Positions 9,501 to 21,500 of a stretch of DNA of 64,000 nucleotides are shown here, one piece after another. This DNA comes from Cololabis saira (lineage: Eukaryota > Chordata > Actinopteri > Beloniformes > Belonidae). The notes under the pieces are model-generated. The model made no database searches and was not told the origin of the DNA. It saw only the letters and a list, made by a program, of their open reading frames with translations. Location of the stretch: NCBI RefSeq assembly GCF_033807715.1, contig NC_084610.1, forward strand, positions 1,045,001 to 1,109,000, read 5' to 3'. The first letter of the stretch is position 1. Each line of letters starts with the position of its first letter. Both the position numbers and the translations under genes were made by a program.

Positions 9501-12500
9501 AGATCTTTAGGTTTTTTGCCAAATAAATATGTTGAGAATGCATAATACTCTCCCATGTCTCTTTTTGATAAGGATACTACCATTTACTTATTATATTATA
9601 AAAATATTAACCTTATTCACATAAAGGGACAGGACAGGCTACTCCTCCCAAAACGTACCAAAAAATACCGTGATATTATACCGTCACCGTTCAAAAGATG
9701 AAAAATACCGTGATATTAATTTTAGGTCATATCGCCCACCCCTAGGCTAAGTATTTAGCTTAGCTCCGGAGCCCCTGCGCCGCATACGGAGCTGCGGGGG
9801 CTGCTCACAGACTGGACCGTCGAGGAGCCCCGGGCTCGGGGCTCTATTAGTACCGTAATACATTTTTCTTCTGTGGTTTCAGATCTTTCAAGCACCTGGA
9901 GCTGTTCACATTCAGAAGACGCGCGTTCCTTCCTTGAGCCAGCAATAGTGCATACATTTTATTTAAAAAAATAAAAACATGGCCCAGAGACTGAATTTCT
10001 GATTTATGTAGAAAAAACAAGCTTTAGATTGTTTTTAAGACATTCAAGGCCTGTTTAAAATATACATTAAATGCCATAATATGTCCCCTTTAAGGGTTTG
10101 CCTCAGAAAAAAATGAAGCTAACAGAGATGCTATGCTATAATGCTTTGGGGGAAACCCCAATTATGTCACAGAAAAAATATCGATATATATCGAGTATCG
10201 CCATTCAGCTAGAAAATATCGAGATATGACTTTTGGTCCATATCGCCAGCCCTAACACAGAGCATGGTCAGGCCCTGGGGGATAACGCAGCGGTCAGAGC
10301 TCCGGCCCGGGGCCCGGACGGACCAGCAGCAGGCTCTGGCGTTCTGGGCCAGCTCACCATGTGTTTCTGCCAGCAGTCCCTCAGGCAGGGCCGCAGCTTC
10401 TTGTGCACCACCACCTCCTGCATGTCCTCCAGAGACGGGTGCTGGCCCACCTCCTCCTCGAAGGGGAGCATGTACTCGTCTACCGGGCCTGTGGACACAC
10501 ACACACACACACACACCATTTATCAGTATTTCAAGTTCATTTACATGTGCTGGGGTCACTGACTACGTTTACATGCAGTCAAAATTGGGGTTATTGCTAA
10601 TATTCCGGTTACTGAAACATTGGGAATATTCCGTTTACATGGTAATTAATCATTTGGGATATCTAGATCAAACCAGCGACGCACGGAGAACATCATGACG
10701 TAATTCCCGTCATTTCTGCTTCTTCTTCCTGTACCCAAATTCAAAACAAATGCTGCTTCTCGCAACTTTTCGCTCACCTTCTTGTAAATCTTCTATCCCG
10801 GTACTTTCTACCGTCTACAAATGCAGAAATGTTCATATCCTTCATTACATTTATGAAGTGATTAGTCTCCTCCTGGTCTTGGTTTCTCCGTGTTTATAAG
10901 AACTTCCTGGACTCAAAAGACCAGGATTCCTTGTGAACAGAGCATGTGCAGAAAACACATTCCTGTTCCGTTTGATGGGGATATTCTGTTTGGCGTTTAC
11001 ATGACCCAATATTCAGGTTTTAAAAGGAGTAACCCAGGGCTCATATTGGGGTTTTTAAAAACCTGAATATGAGCAAATTCTGGTTATTCAAAGGGGTTAT
11101 TGGTGTTTACATGGCCGTGCAAATTCGGGTTATTGCCAATATTCGGGTTTTAAAAGGGTTATTGATGCATGGAAACACAGTCATTGAGATCATCGTCTTG
11201 TCACATGAATCAAATCCAGCCGAGCTTCATGGTGCGACACTTATCGTCGATACCCACGCAGAGATTTTTACTGATGAAACATCAGTATTTGTCTGCTCTT
11301 TTTCACTATTCAATTTCAATTCAATTTATTTGTATAGTGTCAAATCATAACAAAGGTCATCTCATGACGCTTCACAACACGAAAAACAGAGATAAAAGTG
11401 ATCAGATATAATACATCATAAAATAATGTATAAAAACATAAGCATCAGAAAAAGATCAACATCAGTGATAAAAGTGATCAGATATCACACGTCATAATGT
11501 AAAACACAAGCATCAGAAAACACCAGCATGGGAGAAACAGAAGAACAGCAGAACATCCAAAAACACAGTAACATCAGGCTAGCTGAATATGCATAGGATT
11601 TTTCATAGAAGGTTTTAAACCTGCTCTTAAAGGCAGAGAGTGTGTCCGCCTCTGGGACCAAGACTGGAAGATTATTCCAGAGTTTAGGGGCCGGAAATTT
11701 GAAGGCTCTGCCTCCAATTCTGCTTTTGGAGACAGTAAGAATCACAAGTAATCTTGCATTCTGTGAGCGCAGTGATCTAGCAGGATAGTAGGGAACTATG
11801 AGTTCTTGGAGGTCGGATGAAGCCTGACCATTCAGGACTTTATAGCTGAGGACTAGTTTAAGTTTTTAAAGCTGAAAAGCTAAACTAGTGAAATTCAGGT
11901 TTCAGTCTCTGCCCACCAGTGTTGGGACTAACACGTTATTTAGTAACGCGTTACAGTAACGCCGTTAGTTTTGCAGTAACTAATACTCTAACGCATTACT
12001 TTTTAAATTCAGTAACGCAGTTACCGTTACCAAACGGTGCGTTACTCCGTTATTTCTGGCTACAGTGAAGCTTTTTTTCCCCACACGGAGACCGGAGGAA
12101 ACGCGTTCAAAAACATGACGGTCATGAGCCAAGAAAAGGTTAGGTTCGCAACGTGGAGATATTGTCATTAGAGTAATCCCTCGTTTTTCGCAGGGGTTAC
12201 GTTCCAAAAAGAACCCGTGATAAGTGAAATTCTTTTTACAATTATTATAGAAGGCTTCAAATTGCAGAGATCAGCACCGCCTCGCACGTATTCCACTGCT
12301 CTTCTGAGCCGCTGCATCCCGACTCTGTAGCGTCTGTTTCTCCTAAAGCCGCGGAGAAGAAAATAGTTATGGGTCGTTTTGTCGCTATTTTTTCTTCTGG
12401 GCAAAAAGATTGTTATAAACCGACACCATGGATTATATCTGAGACTGTAATGAACGATTCATCAAAGGTCCCGCTCTTGAGCTGCTGCTGAAGCTCTTTG

Positions 12501-15500
12501 GCCGTTCTCAGCTTGTTGCTAAGCAACCAACGTTATTGATACAGGAAGTGAAGAAGCGGGGAGACTGTTTAGCCAATCAGAATGCAGAACACGATGCACA
12601 ATGTAAATCCATACAGGACCTGCTGAAATGAAGACTAGAGGGCATTAATGGGAGCATTTAAAATAATGTTTTTATTTTAAGTAACTAAATAGTTACTTTT
12701 TATAGTAACGCATTACTTTTTGGTCTAAGTAACCGAGTTACTAACTGAGTTACTTTTTTAATGAAGTAACTAAAGGTAACTAGTTACTATTTTTCAGTAA
12801 CTAGCACAACACTGCTGCCCACAGAGGATTTAAACAGATTTTTATCTTGTGAATAAAAACAACTCAAAATTAGGACTAGGGCTGAAACGATTCCTCGAAT
12901 AATTTGAGTAATTCGATACAAAAAATGATGGAGGAATTTTCTCTGCCTCGAGGAATTGTTTCATTTTGTAGCTCAAAGCAGGTATTTCACCCGGACTACT
13001 TTAATGCGGCACAACGCGCTGACGCCGCGCACGTAAAGGAAGAAGAAAGAGAAGGATATGTTTGGTTTTAACTAAAAGAAAAGGCAGAAAATGTCAAAAG
13101 TGTGGGTCATTTCCAGCTGGTCACCAAGGCAACACTGTTGCATGTTTCACTGTAAGACAGAGCTGATACAACAGTACGTCCTCAACGCTGCAGCTTCTCC
13201 ACCAACACCCTGTTACTCCCAGAGGGAGGACCGTCACCCCAGACACGGTACAATTAAGTTAATGTAGCACTAATTAATGAGATTAACGTTACGGTACCTT
13301 GATAACATAACGTTATATAGGTTTCTGTTAATTATGACGACTGTCGATGCGGCTAACGCATTTAATCTGTACAAACACAGAGCTGTAGAGAGATGAGGGT
13401 GGAAAATAAAAACGTAATAAGGCTAACTGGGTAGTTGTCAATTTTATCTCTGTAGTCATTGATGGATAAAACATCAAGTAGCGCTGGAACCTAATGTGCT
13501 CCAATACAGCAGGAATCAGAATTTTATTTTGAACACGGACAAAACTCAAAATCTTATCAAGACTTTAACTTAAAACTAAAACTTAAAATTTGCTTTATAC
13601 AAATGAAAGTTCAATTGAAAAACGTGGGAAAAACACCTAACCTTTTAAGTGATGTGTGTTATCAGGTGTAATGGCATTTTTAGGTTAGAAATAAGAACAT
13701 TTCTTGGTAAGATCCTTAGTTTTTTGAGTGAAGGCAGTGAATTTGGTCGACTGGTGTAAGTTCAGGGTTTTTAAATGCACAGCCATGAACCTACTCTGGA
13801 TTATATAATTTATTCTTAGTAATGTCAATTAACATCTAACATCTAATGTATATTTATAATTGCTCTTTAACTAAACAAAAATATGTTTTATCCGATTAAT
13901 CAATGGAATTTTCAGTAGAATACTCGATAGCTGCAGCCCTAGTTAGGACACTGTAAACTCCTCACTGCTTTGACTAAAGCTGCTCCTTCTGTCTACAACA
14001 ACTTGGGTAGCAACAGTAACTAAGGGGGGCGGGACTTGCTGATTAATTACAACATTTCAACAGGAGCTCAAAACTCTGTTCCGGAGCACGGAGGGTTCCT
14101 CTCACCGTCTGCTGCGGTGCAGCGCGCCGCCAGCTCCCAGAGGACGAGCCCGAAGGCGTACATGTCGATACGCAGGAAGGAGTCCCGCTGGAAGTTGATG
14201 GCTCCCTCCAGGACTTCAGGGGCCATGTAGCGCCGCGTTCCCACCTGCAGGAGCCAGGCGAGGGGGGGTAAAGGTCAGGATGGAAACATGGCATCCAAGG
14301 TAGTTCTGTGAAGCGTGGCAGTAAAACCGACACTCACCTGTCCGTGAGTGTCGCCCGCAGACTTTCCAGCTTCAAACTTCAGCGCGAGGCCGAAGTCGGC
14401 CACGCACGCTGTCAGGTTATTTTTCAGCAGCACATTCTTACTCTTGATGTCCCTGAAACACAAAAACCAACGATGACAAACACCTTCAAGCGAGCAGATC
14501 AGACTGCAGCAGCCTGGACTAGGCCTGTGTTGAAAAAATGGATTTCCCAATTCTAAATCGATTTTCATATTAATTCCTAAAAATCGATTCATATGTCTAA
14601 AGATCGATCGGGGGGGGGGGGGGGGTTATTTTTTTTAATTTTATTTATTTATGTTTTTTTTTTTCATCATTACATTACAACTTTTGGTTATTTCTTTGTT
14701 TATCCCCAAAAAAGGAATGTTTTGTTGGACACGAGAATAACTGGTGCCATGTTTTTGCCTTTAAATATGTTTAAAGGTATGAAAACATTAAAGTGTTAGG
14801 TTGTAATTGCATAAATTGTCTATATTTCATTACTTTATAAACTGTCTTGGGGTTACATTTGCAAAAAATGATAAAAACCAAATGCTCAAAAATTAAAAAC
14901 CAAAATAGACCGAAAATGGAACAAATTAAAACGGAATGTGGAAAAAAATAAAACTGATTTCATCCGACTCTGTTTCCTCCCTGGATCTGTTTGGTAATTC
15001 TGACCCACATGTTTCTGAAAGCAGTTCTATCAGCATTCTGGGAGCTGATTGGTCCTTACAGCATCATTAACTGCCAATACTTGCTGTTTAATCTCAATAT
15101 AATACTAGTAGTAATATTTTGCAGAACTACAGTCATATAATTCATGCAACAGCTCAAAAAACTGTTTTAATAACCCTAACCCAAATCAATATCGGAATCG
15201 AATCAAATCTTGATAATTGATTCTGAATCTTAAGAATCGGAATCAAATCGATTCTTGACATCACCTGTGAGCGATGGACGGCTTGTGCCCGTCCTTGTGT
15301 CCGGGGATGTCCTCGTGCAGGTAGGCCAGCCCGCGGGCCGTCGTCTGAGCGATGTGGCACAGCTCGTTCCAGGAAACCACGTTAGCCTTCAGGTAGTCGG
15401 TCAGGGAGCCCTGGTGGAGGAAACACACCCGTTTCAGGAATTATTCCCATCCAAGACGCGAAGGTTAATTAATTAACCAAACACTGAACTGATCGAGTTT

Positions 15501-18500
15501 AGTCTTCAAATATAACGAAGATGAGATTTATTGGCTCCGACATCTTCTGAGCATGAGGTGTTTCCATGGCAACGGTGATATCCATAATGAATGGGGATTA
15601 GCCAACAGCAGACTTTACAATACTAACAGAACTATAATTTGACTCAAATCTGAACAGAATCAGATGGAACTTTTCTGTGAATCTGATGAATTAAATCCTT
15701 CTTTCCATCAGTGTTTTATCAGTATGACGTTCAGATATTCATGCTCTTATAGGCACCGATGAAGATCTTTTAACAGTTGTACATTGAATTGATTCGTGCA
15801 GGAAATATAAATACTCAGATATTTCCACCTTAATGTTCAAGGAGCATCTGCTAATTCCTCCCCACACGTCTTTGTTTATATGCAACGTATATGTGCGTGA
15901 GCGATGCAAGGTCACTTCTGCTGAGGCCAAAGACAGATGCAGTTGAAGGAAACGGCCGCTAGAGGGCAGCAGCATCCAGCAGATGCAGGAAACACGTGGC
16001 TTCAGTTGTTCTGCTGGAGGATAAATAGCTTCGTGTGTTTAGATACCTCTGTACATTCTGTTCTTGTTTGTTCTCTCTCAAGTCTCCAATCAGGGAGTCT
16101 TTAATATCCTCACACTGTGCAGATATGAGAAGATTAAAATGGAGGGAGTTTAGGGAGGCCTAACGGGCCTCTGCATGCTGCTGCAACAAATATTTCAGCA
16201 TAAAGCTGCTTAGATGCATCAAACACGGAGCCGTAAATCAGCGGTGAGAGACGCTGAACTCCAGCCGCTCACAGAAGCCCAGGTTCAGATCTGCAGCATG
16301 TTTACACCTTCTCAGGAGCCAAAAGCTTTCTGCAGGTCAAAGGTGAAGCTTTAAGATGAAATAATTATTGCACTTTACAGAATCTGACATATATTTCTCC
16401 TTCTACACAAGAAATAAAAAATAAAGAAATGACTTGTAGCGTCTCTCCAGGACTAAGGGCCCTCTGAGAGCCCGAGTGTTGCGTTAGAGCCCCGCCGCCA
16501 CACCCACAACCCTCAATGTGTCCACCTTTATTCACACAGAAAAGGCTCCTTAACCACACAGATTCCCATCTTTGGTCTGCCGGGGAAGTTCAGGCAAGCG
16601 AGACATACAAGAACCACTCTCCACTTGCTTGGTAATGACCCTCAAAACACAGAGGCACTTAAAGCCCTGAATGCTGCAAAGACGGCAGCTGAGAGGCTGA
16701 GTGGAGCACAAGCAAGGGGGACGAGCTCCCGCCTGATCTCGCTGCATATGCAACACTCAAAGCAGGGAGACGAATCCCAGCACGGATCCCCTCTGACGGC
16801 ATCAGTCAGAATCAATGTAACGCAGAGGTTTGTTAGCCGTCTGCTCTGGATCACAGAAGATCTGTGTACAAAGGCCCTAACAAGAGCCCCGAGACAGCGA
16901 GACAGCGAGACAGCGAGACAGCGAGAGCTCGTTACAGAGCCCACATGGATGCTGAAGCTGGCCGGTGGAAGACGTGTTGCATCAGTAGGGATGGGCGGTA
17001 TGGACTAAAAAATGTATCACGATAATTTCTGGCATTTATCCCGATGACGATAAAAAAAATATCAATTCAACTCCATCTTTTCAACTATAAATCTATCTCG
17101 CTCTCAGATCCGCCATGTTTGTTACACAAAAACCTCATCAACGGGAATTTATCTTTCTGGCTCATTTCCTTCCTTCCTTCCTTTTTCCCTTCCTTCCTTC
17201 TTTCATCCTGCTCTCTCCTTCCTTCTTCCCTTCCTCTTTTCTCCCTTCCTTCCTCCTTTCCTTGTTTTCTCCCTTCCTTCTCCCCTTTCCTTCCGTCCTA
17301 CCTTCCTTCCTTCCTTTTTCCCTTCCTTCCTTCTTTCCTCCTGCTCTCTCCTTCCCCCTTTCCTTGTTTTCTCCCTTCCTTCTCCCCTTTCTTTCTTTCC
17401 TTCCTTCCTTCCTCCCTTCCTCTTTTCTCCCTTCCTTCCTTGTTTCCTTCCTCCCTCCCTCCCTCCCTTCCTTCACTTACGTTGTGCGTGGATTTAACGC
17501 AGAGCCATAAATCAGCTTTACACAAAAACGTCATCAATGGGAATTTATCGTTTTTACCGCGAGATGACAAATTCTTATCGTGAGGAATTTTTTTGACGGT
17601 ATATCGTGAACGGTAAAATATCGCCCATCCCTATGCATCAGACGCTCGTCCGTGCTGAGCTTTAGTCCCTCACAGCAGAGTTAAAGTGAATCTCTAACCG
17701 GCTGCTGGAGCAGCTCCATCACGGGTGGCGTACCTTGTCGTGGTACATGGTGATGAGCCACAGCTCCAGATCCAGGTTGTTGTTCCGCTTCTCCACACCG
17801 ATAAAGTGGAGGATGTTTTCGTGCTTCATGCCGCTCACGCTGTAGATCTCGTATTCGTTCTGCCAAGACAGCTTGTCCTGCAGAGGAGCGCAGAAGAGAA
17901 GCAGCAGCCGTGAGTTGAGCAAGTCCAGCTATATATACACAGGACTGTCTCAGAGAATTAGAATACTGTGATAAAGTCCTTTATTTTCTGTAATGCAAAA
18001 ATGTCATACATTCTGGATTCATTACAAATCAACTGAAATATTGCAAGCCTTTTATTATTTTAATATTGCTGATCATGGCTTACAGCTTAAGAAAACTCAA
18101 ATATCCTATCTCAAAAAATTTGAATATTCTGGGAATCTTAATCTTAAACTGTAAACCATGATCAGCAATATTAAAATAATAAAAGGCTTGCAATATTTCA
18201 GTTGATTTGTAATGAATCCAGAATATATGACTTTTTTTTTTTTTTTTTTTTATAAATTGCATTACAGAAAATAAAGAACTTTATCACAATATTCTAATTT
18301 TCTGAGACAGTCCTGTACATCCCATCATCAGAAGGGAGTTAAAAATACACAGAAATTCAACCAAAAATGCATCATCATCATCAGTCCCATACGGTGTATT
18401 TGTTGTAACTTGTTGCAGGTGTGAAATGCAAAAACTGATGGATATTAATCAATTTAACCGACATTCAATTCAATTTTATTTATATAGCGTCTACTACAAC

Positions 18501-21500
18501 AGAAGTTGTCTCTAGGATCTTTCCAGAGACCCAGAACATGATCATAAACCCCCGAGCAATTATTACATAAAAATAACATAAACAATGGCGGATAAAAACT
18601 CCCCTAGTTGGAGAAAAACCTTAAGCCAAACAGTGGCAAGAAAAACCCCCCTTTAACATAAAGTTATTAAGACAAATAAAGCTATAACAAATGTCTTATT
18701 GGACGTTTCTTCATCTTGTCTGAACTTTTTCTGATCTGAAGTTGATACAAGTCTCCGAACCCGGGCCGACTGACGCACCTGAATGGGGAAGATCTTCACG
18801 GCCACGTAGTCGTTCAGCAGCTGCGCCTTCCACACGCAGCCGAAGCGCCCCCTGGCTTTCACCTCGATTAACTGCAGCGGTTTTTGGCCCAAAACAGGGG
18901 ACGGGGGTGAGGGTCCGGGATCCTGAAGAGGAGGGGAGAAAGAAAGAAAGGAAGAAAGGAAGAAAGGAGACGGGTTTTAGTTTTTCTTTTTGCAGACATC
19001 ACAGCAGCACCAGCATCTCCAGACTCATATTCATACACTTGCTTTTGATGCAACGGTGTCCTTCCGGTGTTGCTTTGCCAACATGCCGCTTTTAGCCTGT
19101 TTGGGTTTCATATTGCGGCGCCGGGCCGCTCGATTTCACATTATTTCGCTGTGTTTCACCGTTTCTGAGGCGCCGCACGTTTCCAGCTATCGCTGGCAAG
19201 TTTTTTTTGGCCGTGACGACCCAGCGAACGCAGCAGGGTTTGGATCCATTCATATTAAATTAAATCAAACGCCTCAAGGCTGCATTTGCTTGGAGTTTAC
19301 AGAAGCAGGATTGGAGCGGGAAGGTTGCCAGTTAAAACACAATTAATAGCTGAAGAAAAGCCCAAAGATCTATAAACTTCTGGACCACTGAGAAACCAGA
19401 TATCGAACATCAATAAACTATTCATTTAGAGGCCGATTGCTGATTTACAAGCACATTTCTTTGCTCTGAATACAGTTTTATAATATTTTAAAATCAAGAT
19501 GATTTATTTCTTTTACAGTTTCAAAAAAATAGAAAAAGGGGGGCTAAGCATAAGTTTGGACACCCAGACAGGTCAGCAAGTGGACTGGGAGGATTCTGTG
19601 TGATCTCCTGCTGAACTGCAGGAACCAAGACCAGTCTCTGGACCCGAGTCCATTGCAGACGTTTAACAAGTGATCTTGTCAACAAGCCCACCGCCGCCAC
19701 TACTGAGCAGCACCGCTCCAACCCAAAGCTTCACAGCTGGAGGCGAGCAGGTCGAGGTTTTGAGGCAAACTTTACTCATTTAAGGATGACAAAACACAAC
19801 AAACAAACTGTTGGCTTGTTTGGACGTTAACACAGCAACCAGCCCGTGTCACATGACCAGACTCTGTGACCTCAGAGATGTCTGCTGGATCCGCCACGGC
19901 GTTTGTGTGACTGCAGACATCGGCCACTTTACTATATTACATGGTAATTAACAGCTAGCCTCTCTCAATATCCGAGGCAAACTGTCCAAGCAGAGCTCTC
20001 TCACGAGACTATTCTATTTTTATCCCCGCTGTCGGCATTTTCCACAGAAAGAACCCACTCAAAAGCAGAGGTGTCAAGTAACGGACTACAAATACTCTGT
20101 TACCTTACTTAAGAAGAAATTTTGGTCATCTATACTTCACTGGAGTAATTATTTTTCAGACGACTTTTTACTTTTACTCCTTACATTTTCACGCAATTAT
20201 CTGTACTTTTTACTCCTTACATTTTAAAAACAGCCTCGTTACTCTATTTCATTTGGGCCTTTAAATAAAAACTATCCAGTTAAATTGCTCCATCCGGATA
20301 GAGTGAATTTGGTTGTGGTTGTTTCAGATGTTCTTGTCCAGTTTTGTTCTTACATCCGTTCCCTCAGATTCCTGCAACTAAACTTGGATGTACATTCCAA
20401 TAAAGGTTAGGATAAATGATAACATGAACATGAAGTTTGACTTTTTGCACCATTAAAATACTTATAAGCAACTAGTCATCATATCTCCTGCTCTCTGAAA
20501 CACATGTTAATGCTCAATAGTACACATATATGCTTCTTTAATATATTTGCATTATACTAAGATACATTCATTTTCAATGGCTTTTGTCCTTAATGGCTTT
20601 TTCCCCCTTACATTACTTTTACTTTTATACTTCAAGTAGTTTTGAAACCAGTACTTTTATACTTTTACTTGAGTAAAAAACGTGAGTTGATACTTCAACT
20701 TCTACAGGAGTATTTTTAAACTCTAGTATCTATACTTCTACCTGAGTAATGAATTTGAATAAGAAGACACCTCTGCTCAAAAGTGACAGCATAGTTGACA
20801 TGTTACCTAAGTATTCCTATCTGTGCAGGATAAGGAGTTCTTTAAGCACACTTCAAGTCACTTTAAGCAAAGAAAAGTTTTGCTTTTCCTCCACGTGTCC
20901 CCTTTAAGGTTAATGTGGCCCATTCTATTTATAAAGCTTTAAACTTTCATCTGCCCTTTCCTGCGGATTAGCGTGAACATGCTGATTAAGGCCCGTCCCC
21001 TCGCTTAAACGAACATGTAAGAGCTCCAGTGTCCGACCCTGGCGGGTCAAGCGTCCCGTGTTCGTTCCGTGTTCATGCCAATGTCACATAAACAAAAAGC
21101 ACGGCGAGCCAACTGTTCCAAATCTAAAGTAGGTTAAACACAGCTGGTGATCGGGATTAAGCTGATCAGTTTCACATGTGACTTCAGAGGGGAGGACGGA
21201 GGCTGGGCGGGCGTACAGAGGAGAGACACCGAGACGAGAGAGTGGGGGGGTGGGGGGGTTAAAAACAAGCATGCAGTGTGGGAGTCACATTTCCAAAGGA
21301 TAAAAGGTAGAGGAGAAAGACGAGCACATGACTGATGGCCTTTGATGAAACCAGATAGGCTGCTGTAAAATCTCCACTTTACCTGCGTGTCACTGACAAC
21401 AGAAAAAACCCCTCTCTCCCTGCAGAGATGTTCACGTTCTCGCTTGACTTGAAGGAAACTGATGAGCTGGAGCCGCTCAGACGCCTAGATTATACATCCA

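Larger units (their letters stand above)
8427..9744. mobile_element. hAT-type element with BED zinc-finger remnant, nested in the TTAA element
   Basis: Ends TAGGGGTGGGCGGTA and ATATCGCCCACCCCTA are bounded by a perfect 8-bp duplication GGCTAAGT (8419-8426 and 9745-9752). The interior includes a BED-finger reading frame from 8560 and a long TA microsatellite. The catalytic hATC part of a transposase is absent, so it is a deletion derivative. Confidence 0.85.
7986..10089. mobile_element. TTAA-flanked element (piggyBac-type target site), interrupted by a hAT element
   Basis: Terminal repeats AGGGGACATATTATG (7986-8000) and CATAATATGTCCCCT (10075-10089) are perfect inverses, each next to TTAA (7982-7985 and 10090-10093). 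The TTAA duplication suggests a piggyBac-type mobiliser; no transposase remains. Removing the hAT insertion at 8427-9744 leaves about 0.8 kb of moderately GC-rich filler. Confidence 0.75.
7166..10254. mobile_element. hAT-type element (TAGGGCTGGGCGATAT family) holding several nested insertions
   Basis: The ends are TAGGGCTGGGCGATATAT and ATATCGCCAGCCCTA. The flanking 8-mers ACAGAGAG and ACACAGAG match at 7 of 8 positions. The element proper is short. Most of its 3.1 kb is a LINE/SINE tail (about 7346-7715) and a TTAA-flanked element (7986-10089), which itself contains another hAT element (8427-9744). A better preserved family member is at 49246-50473. Confidence 0.8.
15411..16985. other. acvr2a intron 6, unique portion
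   Basis: Apart from an octamer repeat (16891-16926) and one CTCF-like motif (15956-15970), I see no gene or mobile element here. ORFs on either strand are short and unlike known proteins. Confidence 0.5.

Noticed and set aside
9322..9583. Tyr-Ile repeat ORFs
   Set aside because: They are translations of the TA microsatellite.
17162..17570. Gly/Arg/Lys/Glu-rich and Ser/Pro/Phe-rich ORFs on both strands
   Set aside because: They are produced by the CCTT polypyrimidine tract of the hAT element.
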